Source: Streptomyces fildesensis
GTDB taxonomy: Bacteria > Actinomycetota > Actinomycetes > Streptomycetales > Streptomycetaceae
Reading direction: 5' to 3'
Assembly (NCBI RefSeq): GCF_016107395.1
Contig: NZ_JAAIKO010000013.1
Location: 88,216 to 152,215 of the forward strand
Length of the DNA: 64,000 nucleotides
Shown: piece by piece, positions 1-8,149 of the stretch
Layout of the letters: each line of letters starts with the position of its first letter
How positions within the stretch are numbered: the first letter of the stretch is position 1
Translations under genes and position numbers: made by a program
Notes under the pieces: generated by a model
The model's database searches: none
The model's input: only the letters and a program-made list of their open reading frames with translations
What the model was told of the DNA's origin: nothing

Positions 1-288
1 AATGTCTTGCCGATGCGGCGAGCTACCTGGTTCACGCTCGCGATCGTAGCGATGGGTGATGATTTGGCGACATTTAGTCACCCTGCCGGGTGAGGGGAAT
101 CGCTGATACGGGTGCGGCCGGTTGACGAACGGGATCGAAAAGCCCGGTGTGTGTAGGTATTTGTCGACACCGGAATGATCAACGGGGACGCAACGCGGAA
201 CGGCCGCCCGCGGGTTGCGCGAACGGCCGTTCCGTACTGCTTATATGCCCGTTGGCCCGTTGGCCACGTTGGCCCTTCGGGTTGAGCG
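1..288. other. left-edge intergenic, no gene seen
   Basis: No convincing coding region is seen here. Short open frames lack a ribosome site and recognisable protein. The only clear element is the hairpin at 196-234, given separately as the likely msiK terminator. Confidence 0.5.
196..234 (-). terminator. hairpin downstream of msiK
   Basis: The arms CGGAACGGCCG (196-206) and CGGCCGTTCCG (224-234) form a perfect 11-bp stem, and the loop contains the small palindrome CCCGCGGG. It lies about 55 nt past the msiK stop codon on the minus strand. There is no U-tract, as is usual for Streptomyces terminators. Confidence 0.55.
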
Positions 289-1407
<1,119 letters not shown>

Positions 1408-1462
1408 AGCTGTTGCACCCCTCACCGGCAGGAACGTGCCGGACGATCCGAGTAAAGGAAGG

Positions 1463-1478
1463 ATTGGTCTAGTCCGCC
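1463..1478. promoter_or_regulatory. DasR-responsive-element-like site upstream of msiK
   Basis: ATTGGTCTAGTCCGCC matches the DasR palindrome ACTGGTCTAGACCAGT at 11 of 16 positions, and the core TGGTCTAG is intact. It lies 56-71 bp upstream of the msiK start. DasR controls N-acetylglucosamine and chitin utilisation in streptomycetes, so control of a shared sugar ATPase is sensible. Functional binding is inferred. Confidence 0.45.
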
Positions 1479-1621
1479 ATATGCGAACTGACCGTGACGC
1501 TACCCGCCGCCTGCCCCTTTGTCAGTAGCCCCCGGTCACCGACTTTCCCCACACCCGGCACCCCCCGCCTTGAGTACACTTCTCCTGGCCCCGCACCCGC
1601 ACCACCCACCCGCGGACCCAT

Positions 1622-1695
1622 GCCCCCTTAGCTCAGCTGGCCAGAGCACCGCTCTTGTAAAGCGAAGGTCGTCGGTTCGAATCCGACAGGGGGCT
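1622..1695 (+). tRNA. tRNA-Thr (anticodon TGT)
   Basis: A full cloverleaf can be drawn. The acceptor stem GCCCCCT pairs with AGGGGGC, the D arm GCTC pairs with GAGC, the anticodon loop CTTGTAA carries TGT (Thr), and the T arm is GTCGG-TTCGAAT-CCGAC. The discriminator base is T1695. CCA is not encoded, so it must be added post-transcriptionally. Confidence 0.95.
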
Positions 1696-1757
1696 CCCCG
1701 CACCACCCGCCCGAGCCGCACCAGCGGCCCGAGCGAGCACCACATCGTGACCACCAC

Positions 1758-1790
1758 AGACGGCCCCGGACACCGCGTCCGGGGCCGTCT
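1758..1790 (+). terminator. terminator of tRNA-Thr
   Basis: There is a perfect 13-bp stem, AGACGGCCCCGGA (1758-1770) with TCCGGGGCCGTCT (1778-1790), and a 7-nt loop. It lies 62 nt after the tRNA 3' end. Confidence 0.75.
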
Positions 1791-1807
1791 GCGTGAGCGC
1801 TGCGTGA

Positions 1808-2065
1808 GCGGCCGGCCCGGCCGGAGGCGGCGTCGATGGCGGCGGCCGCGACGAATCTGCGGAACGCGACGCACAAGCTGCCCAGGCGCTGAGCGCCTAC
1901 CGCCACGCGTCCGGAACCAACGGCCCGTACCACTTCAAGGCCACCGTCACCTGGAAGATCGGCTGGACGGGCACTGGCAACCCCAAGCCGGTCGATCTCC
2001 CCGACGGGACCTTCGGTACCACCACGGACCTGACCGTCCGCGAGATCCAGGCCGTCGTCCGCTGA
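1808..2065 (+). pseudogene. N-terminally truncated remnant of a secreted-protein gene
   Basis: The frame is open from just after a TGA (1805-1807) to a TGA at 2063-2065, about 85 codons, with no start codon. The translation is protein-like in its last ~60 residues, containing YHFKATVTWKIGWTG and ending TTDLTVREIQAVVR. This resembles the C-terminal beta-rich end of Streptomyces secreted or 'ATP/GTP-binding' hypothetical proteins, recalled from memory. The signal peptide and body are absent. It sits directly behind a tRNA gene, a common site for integration and deletion, so a degraded cargo remnant is plausible. Confidence 0.45.
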
Positions 2066-2176
2066 CCTAAGTCGGCGACCGCTTGGCTGGGTCAGGCGCG
2101 GGGGATGGGGCTGAACCCCCGTTGTTGAACGCCCTCGTGGCCCCTCTCGCGTTCACCCGGGCCGCCCGTGAGCCGG

Positions 2177-3019
2177 TCAGCGGGTGAGGAGGGTGGCCAG
2201 TTGGGTGGCGAAGGCCGGGGCGTGGGGGAGGTAGCCGGCGTGGTTGCCTGGGAAGTCGGTGATGGGGATGCCGAGGCGGGTGGCCAGGACGGTGTTGGGG
2301 CGGTAGGGGAGGAAGCCGCGGGAGTCGCGGCCGCCGGCCAGGGCCAGTTGGGGGGTCACGGTGGCCAGGGCGGTCAGGTCCGGGAGGTGGTTCGTGACCG
2401 GCAGGAGCTCGTGGGCCAGGAAGCGGTCGGTGTTGGCGGCCATCCGGGTGACGAGGTCGCGGATCTGTGGGGGGAGCTCCGTGTGGGGCAGGGGACCTTC
2501 GGTGTCCAGGCCCATGCGGGCGCCGAAGACCTCCATCGCGGGTCCGACGCCGTCGCGGAGGTAGATGGCGTGGACGTTCCTGAGGAAGGCGATGTGCTCG
2601 TCGGCGTCGGGGAGCACGCCGAACAACGGGGGTTCGTGGGGGACGGCGATGCGGACGCGGTCCGGGTGCCGGGTGAGCAGGTCGAGGGCGACGATGGCGC
2701 CCGAGCTGCTGCCGAACACGTGGGCGGGCTCGTCGGTGAGGGCGGCGAGGAGGAGGCGGGCGTCCTCGCTGTCGGTCGCGACGCTCATGTCCTGCGGCGG
2801 GCCCTCCACCGGGCTGCGGGAGTTGCCGCGCCGGTCGTAGGTGACGACGGTGTAGCGGTCGGCCAGGGCGCCGGCGACACCCTCGAAGACACCGGCGTCG
2901 CCGGAGCCGCCGTGGATCATGAGCAGGACGGGACCGGAGCCGCGGATCTCGTAGTGGAGGGTGGCTCCGGGCACTTTGAGCGTGTCGGTCCTGGGCGCGT
3001 TCGTCGACGGCGCGTTCAT
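2177..3019 (-). CDS. alpha/beta hydrolase
   Basis: This 280-aa protein has the alpha/beta-hydrolase fold. The oxyanion region is MIHGGSGD (about residue 34), the nucleophile elbow is G-S-S-S-G with Ser105, and the catalytic His lies in GNHAG near the C-terminus. There is no signal peptide, so it should act in the cytoplasm. The family includes esterases, lipases and epoxide or haloalkane hydrolases, and the substrate cannot be read from sequence. It is transcribed toward the tRNA-Thr region and away from the STAS gene, 102 bp upstream on the same strand, so the two may be cotranscribed. Confidence 0.85.
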   Translation of the reverse strand: MNAPSTNAPRTDTLKVPGATLHYEIRGSGPVLLMIHGGSGDAGVFEGVAGALADRYTVVTYDRRGNSRSPVEGPPQDMSVATDSEDARLLLAALTDEPAHVFGSSSGAIVALDLLTRHPDRVRIAVPHEPPLFGVLPDADEHIAFLRNVHAIYLRDGVGPAMEVFGARMGLDTEGPLPHTELPPQIRDLVTRMAANTDRFLAHELLPVTNHLPDLTALATVTPQLALAGGRDSRGFLPYRPNTVLATRLGIPITDFPGNHAGYLPHAPAFATQLATLLTR

Positions 3020-3121
3020 CGGTCCTCCTGGGGCGTTCCGGGGTCCTGGCCGGCGCTGCCCGGATCCGTCAGGTCTTGGTGGCCCTGGCGGATCCGGGCA
3101 ACGACTCCACTGTGGACCGCG

Positions 3122-3508
3122 TCACCGACAGGGCGCTGATACGCGGCCGACGCGGGCGTCCTGGACGGCGAAGGTCCTGTCCAGGCCGGTGAGGTGGAGG
3201 AGTTTGCGGAGGTGCGGGCGGACGCCGGTGAGGTGCAGCCGGCCGTGCCGTGCGCTGATGAGGTTGTGGGCGTGGACGAGCACGGAGAGCCCACGGCAGT
3301 CCATGAACGTGACGCCGGTGACGTCGATGACGAGGTCGGGAGGGCGGCCCCCGTGCTCCCGGCGGGCGAGTCCGTCCAGCCGTCGGCTGATGTACGGCGT
3401 GGCCATGAGGTCGATCTCGCCGTGGAGTTCGACGACCGGCACGGTGCCGCGGGTGCTGACACGGACGGTGAAGGCGGGGCTCGGGTGGTCTGGTGGGACG
3501 AGGGGCAC
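3122..3508 (-). CDS. STAS-domain protein (anti-sigma factor antagonist-like)
   Basis: This 128-aa protein is a single STAS domain of the SpoIIAA/RsbV class. Such proteins bind an anti-sigma kinase and free a sigma factor. Typical strands VVELHGEIDLM (about 25-35) and DLVIDVTGVTFMDCRGLSVLV are present. The GTG at 3508 is chosen because GGAAGGAAG lies just upstream. The position normally occupied by the phosphorylatable Ser (D-S-x-G) is Cys here (D-C-R-G), and the neighbouring alternative Ser is also missing. Regulation may therefore not be by the usual Ser phosphorylation. No anti-sigma kinase gene is adjacent. Confidence 0.8.
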   Translation of the reverse strand: MPLVPPDHPSPAFTVRVSTRGTVPVVELHGEIDLMATPYISRRLDGLARREHGGRPPDLVIDVTGVTFMDCRGLSVLVHAHNLISARHGRLHLTGVRPHLRKLLHLTGLDRTFAVQDARVGRVSAPCR

Positions 3509-3576
3509 GGGGGCTTCCTTCCGGAGAGGTTCCACGGAGGTTCCACGGGAGGCGTACGGGCTCGGCCGGACCGGCC

Positions 3577-4776
3577 CTACGCGGCGTGCAGCGCCAGGGT
3601 CGGCGACAGGCGGGCCGCGCGGACCGCCGGATAGAGGCCGGCGACGGTGCCGATGATCAGCGTGGCGCCGAAGCCGCCGCTGACGGCCCACGGCGGTACC
3701 ACCCACGGGAGGCGGCCGGTGGTGGCGTAGACGAAGGTGGCGAGGGAGCCGAGGGCGATGCCCGCCAGGCCGCCGAGTCCGGAGAGCATGAGGGACTCGG
3801 TGACGAACTGGATGCGGATCTGGCCCCTGGTCGCGCCCAGGGAGCGGCGCAGCCCGATCTCGTGGCGGCGTTCCAGCACCGAGATGATCATGGTGTTGGC
3901 GACGCCGACACCGCCGACCAGCAGGGCGACCCCGCCGAGACCGAGCAGCAGATTGGTGAACGCGCCGTCCGTGGCGGCCTTCGCCTGCAGTGCCGCCGAA
4001 GGATCCGTGACCTTCACGACCTGCGGGTTCTGCGGGTTGGCCGTGCGCGGGACCAGGTCGCGTACGGCGGCGACCGCGGCATCGGTGGAGCGTTCGTAGA
4101 CGGACGTGGGATGGCCGTCGAAGCCCAGCAGCCGTTCCGCCGCGTCCCACCCGACGAGGGCGGAGCGCTCGATCTCGGGGGCGAGCGGCAGCGGGTCGAG
4201 GATGCCGGTGACGGTGAAGTACCGGCCGCCGATGAACACCTGCTGCCCGGGGGCGGTGATGCCGAGGCGGTCGGCGGCGACGCTGCCGAGCACGACGGAC
4301 GGGTACCTGCCGGTGGCCTTGTTGAGCCAGCTGCCGCTGCGCACCGAGCCGCGCAGGGTCTTCAGCAGCTCCTCGGTGGTCGCCTTGACGGCGATGCCGC
4401 CGGTGTCGCCCTCGGGGATCTTCTCGGAACGGCGTACCGACTGCTTGATGTCGCCGGTGGCGCCCACCTGCTCGACGCCCGGGATCCGGCCGATCATGCC
4501 CGGGGCCTCCTTCGGCAGCCGGGCGTCCTGGCCGGTGAACAGCGCGTCGCCCGGGGTCACCACGAGCATGTTGGTGCCCAACCGGTCCAATTCCCGTATG
4601 AGTTGGGCCTTGCTGGAGGACGAGATGCCGACCACCGCGATCATCGTCGCGATGCCGAGCGCGATGCCCAGCGCGGACAGGACGACGCGCAGGGGGCGGC
4701 CGCGCAGCCCGGCGGATCCGACGTGGAACACATCGCGGGCGCTGAGCCGGGCGGGGGAGAGTGCGGTGCGCCTCAT
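3577..4776 (-). CDS. MacB/FtsX-type ABC transporter permease
   Basis: This 399-aa permease has an N-terminal transmembrane helix (about residues 28-50), a large extracytoplasmic MacB-PCD domain (about 55-260) and three C-terminal helices (about 275-390). That layout is typical of the FtsX/LolC/MacB fold. Its ATG overlaps the stop codon of the upstream ATPase gene (ATGA), so it is the last cistron of the lipoprotein / fusion protein / ATPase / permease operon. MacB-like systems export peptides, lipoproteins or antibiotics, or act as mechanotransmitters. The substrate here is unknown. Confidence 0.88.
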   Translation of the reverse strand: MRRTALSPARLSARDVFHVGSAGLRGRPLRVVLSALGIALGIATMIAVVGISSSSKAQLIRELDRLGTNMLVVTPGDALFTGQDARLPKEAPGMIGRIPGVEQVGATGDIKQSVRRSEKIPEGDTGGIAVKATTEELLKTLRGSVRSGSWLNKATGRYPSVVLGSVAADRLGITAPGQQVFIGGRYFTVTGILDPLPLAPEIERSALVGWDAAERLLGFDGHPTSVYERSTDAAVAAVRDLVPRTANPQNPQVVKVTDPSAALQAKAATDGAFTNLLLGLGGVALLVGGVGVANTMIISVLERRHEIGLRRSLGATRGQIRIQFVTESLMLSGLGGLAGIALGSLATFVYATTGRLPWVVPPWAVSGGFGATLIIGTVAGLYPAVRAARLSPTLALHAA

Positions 4777-5564
4777 ACGGCGACCGCTCCGGCGTCGGTC
4801 CCGGTGCCGGGTGCGGAGTCAGGTGCCGCGTCCGTCCTGGCATCAGCACCCGTCCCGCCACTCGTGCGGGCCTGTCTGGTGTCCGCCACCACCCGGCCGT
4901 CGCGGATCCGCACCTGGCGGGGCAGCCGGTCGGCGATCTCGCTGTCGTGGGTGATCACGGCGATGGTCGCGCCTTCCTTGTTGAGATCGTGCAGCAGCTC
5001 CATGACCGCCTCGCCCGAGGCGGAGTCCAGGGCGCCGGTGGGCTCGTCGGCGAGCAGCAGGTCGGGTTCGCCGACGACGGCGCGCGCGATGGCGACGCGC
5101 TGCTTCTGCCCGCCGGACAGCTGGTGCGGCTTGTGGTCCATCCGGTCCGCGAGGCCGACGCGCTCCAGCGCGGCGGCGGCCCGGCGGCGGCGTTCGGCGC
5201 GCGGCAGCCCCGAGTAGAGGAGCCCCTCGGCCACGTTGTCCTGGGCGCTGATGCCGGGCACGAGATGGAACGCCTGGAAGACGAATCCGACGTGCTGGGC
5301 GCGCAGCGCGGAGAGCCTGCCGTCGGACAGCGCGGCGACGTCGTGGCCCGCGATGGCGACCGAGCCGGAGGACGGCCGGTCCAGGGTGCCGACGATGTGC
5401 AGCAGGGTGGACTTGCCGGAGCCGGACGGGCCGACGATGGCGAGCAGTTCGCCGTCGTCGATCGTCAGGTCCACGCCACGCAGCGCCGTGACGCCGCCCG
5501 GGTACTGCTTCCCGACGCCCACGAGTTCGACGACGGTGTTCGGGGCGGTACCGGTGGAACTCAC
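4773..5564 (-). CDS. MacB/LolD-type ABC transporter ATP-binding protein
   Basis: This 263-aa ATPase shows Walker A GPSGSGKST, Q-loop FVFQAFHLVPG, signature LSGGQKQR, Walker B LLLADEPTGALD and His-switch VITHD. The DEPTGALD motif is characteristic of the MacB/LolD subfamily. The C-terminal ~30 residues are a low-complexity Gly/Ala/Asp/Thr tail. The GTG start at 5564 overlaps the stop of the membrane fusion gene (GTGA), and its own stop overlaps the permease start, so the three genes are translationally coupled. It drives the permease encoded next to it. Confidence 0.92.
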   Translation of the reverse strand: MSSTGTAPNTVVELVGVGKQYPGGVTALRGVDLTIDDGELLAIVGPSGSGKSTLLHIVGTLDRPSSGSVAIAGHDVAALSDGRLSALRAQHVGFVFQAFHLVPGISAQDNVAEGLLYSGLPRAERRRRAAAALERVGLADRMDHKPHQLSGGQKQRVAIARAVVGEPDLLLADEPTGALDSASGEAVMELLHDLNKEGATIAVITHDSEIADRLPRQVRIRDGRVVADTRQARTSGGTGADARTDAAPDSAPGTGTDAGAVAV

Positions 5565-6625
5565 AGCGACGGCACCCCGACCTTCATGCCCTCGCGCAGC
5601 CCGCCGCCGCTGATCTCGACCCGCCCCTGCCCGAACATGCCGAGCTCGACCGCGACGTCGCGCGCCTTGCCGTTCTCCACGACCTGGACGCCGAAGCCGC
5701 CGCTGGGCAGCGCCAGCAGGGCGTTGACGGGTACGGACAGCACGCCCTGGTGGGTCTGGCCGGTCAGGTTCACCGTCACCGGGGACTTGTCGAGGCCGCC
5801 GACCTTGGACGGGTCGTCGAAGGTGACCGTGACGGAGATCCTGGGTGTCTTGTCCTGCGGGTCCTCGCCCTCCTCGACGGTCTTGCCGATGGAGGAGACC
5901 TTGCCCTGCGCGGTCCCGCCGCCCGGCAGATCGACGGTGACTTTGGTGCCGGTCCGCGCCAGCTGACCGTCGGCGACCTCCAGCTTGAACTCGACGATCC
6001 GCTCGGAACTGGTCGTGGTCAGCACCGGCTTGCCGGGACCGGCCTGGTCGCCGACGGTGGAGTCCGCCGACTTGATCCGTACCGGGCCGGCGGAGAAGGC
6101 GATCTGGTCGGGGCCGGTCGTGCCGGTCCTCGGCAGGTCGTGGTCCTTCTGCCAGCGCTTCACGGCATCGGCGGTGCCGGCGGTGAACGTGCCGTCGGCG
6201 GCCAGGCCGGAGCCGAAGCCGAGGGCGCGCAGATTCTCCTTCAACTGCCGGACGTCGTCGCCCTTGTCGCCGGTCTTCAGCGTCCGGTACATGGGGGTCG
6301 TGCCGTACATCAGCCGTACGGGCTTGCCGTCGACCCCGTACAGCCTGCCGTCGCGCGCGACGGAGGAGCCGGCGCCGGCGACCCAGGTGATGGTGCCCAT
6401 GGCGCCCGCGTTGATCTTGCGCTCCTTGGAGTACCCGAGCGTGCCCTGCTTCTGGGTGCTGTCGCTGAGATCGCCGCGCTCGATCGGGGCGGTCGCCGGC
6501 GGGAGGCCGGAATTCTGCTGGGTCACCCCCTTGTCGGGGGCGGCCAGCGCGGTGACGGCCACGCCGCCCCCGGCGACGACCACGACCACCGCCACGGCGG
6601 CCAGAACGATTCTCTTGCGCTTCAT
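5561..6625 (-). CDS. HlyD-like membrane fusion protein with peptidoglycan-binding domain
   Basis: The sequence begins MKRKRIVLAAVAVVVVVAGG, a membrane anchor, followed by a biotinyl-lipoyl-like segment, a PG_binding_1 domain (about residues 115-165, GDKGDDVRQLKENLRALGF), and beta-barrel and C-terminal domains. It should be the periplasm-side adaptor of the adjacent MacB-like exporter, tying it to the cell wall. The ATG at 6625 is chosen because the membrane anchor starts there and GACGGGAA lies upstream. A GTG at 6742 would add a 39-residue repetitive Thr/Arg/Gln tail that looks non-coding. Confidence 0.82.
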   Translation of the reverse strand: MKRKRIVLAAVAVVVVVAGGGVAVTALAAPDKGVTQQNSGLPPATAPIERGDLSDSTQKQGTLGYSKERKINAGAMGTITWVAGAGSSVARDGRLYGVDGKPVRLMYGTTPMYRTLKTGDKGDDVRQLKENLRALGFGSGLAADGTFTAGTADAVKRWQKDHDLPRTGTTGPDQIAFSAGPVRIKSADSTVGDQAGPGKPVLTTTSSERIVEFKLEVADGQLARTGTKVTVDLPGGGTAQGKVSSIGKTVEEGEDPQDKTPRISVTVTFDDPSKVGGLDKSPVTVNLTGQTHQGVLSVPVNALLALPSGGFGVQVVENGKARDVAVELGMFGQGRVEISGGGLREGMKVGVPSL

Positions 6626-6627
6626 CG

Positions 6628-6735
6628 ACGTATTCCCGTCCGTCCCCTGCGTGCTCGGCCGCGTGCTCTGCGTTTCGTGCCTTGCCTGCGTTCGGCGTGT
6701 TCCGTGCGTTCCCTGCGTGCTCTTGCGCATGCCGT
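6628..6735 (-). repeat. short degenerate repeats between lipoprotein stop and fusion-protein start
   Basis: On the minus strand the spacer is built of irregular copies of ACGCAGG / GCACGCAGG-like words. It starts just after the stop codon of the lipoprotein gene. It is one of several stop-codon-proximal repeat tracts in this window. Confidence 0.5.
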
Positions 6736-6750
6736 CGGTCACGCCGGTCG

Positions 6751-7239
6751 TCAGTCGACGGAGCAGAGCTTGTTGGCCTTGTCGAACTTCTCCTTCTCCG
6801 CGCCCTGCGGCATCGGCATGGCCTTCTGCATCCCGCCACTGCCGCCATGGTTCGGATCGGGCATGTCGACGCCGTTCTTACGCATGCACTGCGCGAACTT
6901 GAGAGCCTTGTCCTTGTCCGCCTGGGATATTTCTCCCGACGGATTCGCGCTGAACTGCTTGCAGGCGTCCATCGCCTTCTTCATCGACGCCTCACTGCCG
7001 TTCCTGCCGATCGTCATGCCCCGCGGGTCCTCGCCCGGCTTGGGTTCCTGCACGTCCATGCCGTTGTCCCGAAGGCACTTGCGGAACTTGAGCGCCTTGT
7101 CGGCGGCGGTGTCGGCCGAGCTCTTCCCGGGCGATCCCTTCGCGTCGGAGTCCGTATCGGAGCCCGAACAGGCGGAGGCGAAGAGGGCGAGAGCGGCCAG
7201 TGCCGCGGCGCCGGCGGAAACGCGGTTGCGATTTCTCAT
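6751..7239 (-). CDS. secreted lipoprotein with duplicated CxRxNG motif
   Basis: This 162-aa protein has a lipoprotein signal peptide (residues 1-24, lipobox LFASAC) and a Ser/Asp/Gly-rich linker. Two copies of a motif follow: KFRKCLRDNGMDVQEP (about 51-66) and KFAQCMRKNGVDMPDP (about 113-128). Each is followed by a further Cys (DACKQF and NKLCSVD), which suggests two similar disulphide-bonded units. It is the first gene of the exporter operon and may bind or sense the transported compound. It is divergent from the two-component genes at 7364, which probably control it. I do not recognise a characterised homologue. Confidence 0.8.
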   Translation of the reverse strand: MRNRNRVSAGAAALAALALFASACSGSDTDSDAKGSPGKSSADTAADKALKFRKCLRDNGMDVQEPKPGEDPRGMTIGRNGSEASMKKAMDACKQFSANPSGEISQADKDKALKFAQCMRKNGVDMPDPNHGGSGGMQKAMPMPQGAEKEKFDKANKLCSVD

Positions 7240-7363
7240 GGGATTCTCACTTTGCGGCTGTTCCGGATAGTGACGGGAGGAGATTGACAGCCGCAGAGCT
7301 CTCGTTTCTCTAAGCGAGGTCCTTTACAACGCCGAAAGGTCCCCATCGGGTAAACAGGGGCAC

Positions 7364-8149
7364 ATGCGTGTTTTGCTGGTGGAGGACGAGGAATTCCTGG
7401 CCGAAATGGTGGCCGACGGGCTGCGCCGTGACGCCATCGCGGTGGACGTGGCGTCGGACGGCGCCGAAGGGCTGCGCAAGCTCCGGTTCGGCGCCTACGA
7501 CGTGCTCGTCCTGGACCGCGATCTGCCCGGGGTCCACGGCGACGAGGTCTGCCGCCGGGTCGTGGAGCAGCGGCTGCTCACCCGGGTGCTGATGCTCACC
7601 GCCGCCGGCACCGTCCGCGACCGGGTGGCGGGGCTCGGCCTGGGCGCCGACGACTACCTCACCAAGCCGTTCGCCTACGACGAGTTGCTCGCCCGGGTCC
7701 TGGCACTGGGCCGCCGGGTGCACCCCGCGCTGCCCCCGGTGATCGAACGCGCCGGCCTCGTCATGGACGGCGCGCGCCGCCAGGCGAGCCGCGACGGCCG
7801 GTATCTGAGCCTGTCCCGGAAGGAGTTCGCGGTGTTGGAGGTACTGATGCGCGCGGACGGCGCGGTCGTCAGCGGCGAGGACCTGATCGAGCAGGTGTGG
7901 GAGGAGGACACCAGCTACCGCACGAACGCGGTCCGGGTGACGCTCAGCAAGCTGCGCACCAAGCTCGGCGAGCCGCAGGTGGTGGAGACGGTGCCGGGCG
8001 TCGGCTACCGGATCGCCGACGTTCCGGGGGACCGGTCGCCGTACGCAGCCGCCGGGGACCAGGCCCTGAACTCAACCGCCGGGGAGCGGACCCCGAACTC
8101 CGCCTCCGGGGACCAGGCCCCGAACTCCGCCTCCCGGGACCGGTCATGA
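7364..8149 (+). CDS. OmpR/CutR-type response regulator
   Basis: This is a 261-aa DNA-binding regulator. The receiver domain (1-118) has the acidic pair near residues 8-9, phospho-acceptor Asp51 in DVLVLDRDLPG and Lys101 in LTKPF. A winged-helix Trans_reg_C domain (about 130-222) ends VPGVGYRIAD. It is coupled by ATGA overlap to the histidine kinase. The last ~35 residues are unusual, made of three 9-residue repeats encoded by a 27-bp tandem repeat. It is divergent from the MacAB-like exporter operon, which is the likely target. AGGGG lies upstream of the ATG. Confidence 0.92.
   Translation: MRVLLVEDEEFLAEMVADGLRRDAIAVDVASDGAEGLRKLRFGAYDVLVLDRDLPGVHGDEVCRRVVEQRLLTRVLMLTAAGTVRDRVAGLGLGADDYLTKPFAYDELLARVLALGRRVHPALPPVIERAGLVMDGARRQASRDGRYLSLSRKEFAVLEVLMRADGAVVSGEDLIEQVWEEDTSYRTNAVRVTLSKLRTKLGEPQVVETVPGVGYRIADVPGDRSPYAAAGDQALNSTAGERTPNSASGDQAPNSASRDRS
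8051..8131 (+). repeat. 3 x 27-bp tandem repeat in response-regulator 3' end
   Basis: Units at 8051-8077, 8078-8104 and 8105-8131 encode AGDQALNST, AGERTPNSA and SGDQAPNSA, followed by a partial fourth unit. The repeat lies outside the DNA-binding domain, immediately before the stop codon. Confidence 0.9.

Noticed and set aside
1519..2070. 183-codon frame covering tRNA-Thr
   Set aside because: It runs through the tRNA and its terminator and has Arg/Pro-rich shadow composition; only the other frame at 1808-2065 looks protein-like.
3122..4861. 579-codon minus-strand frame fused to the STAS gene
   Set aside because: Only its last 128 codons are a real protein with a ribosome site; the rest is a shadow of the ABC permease.
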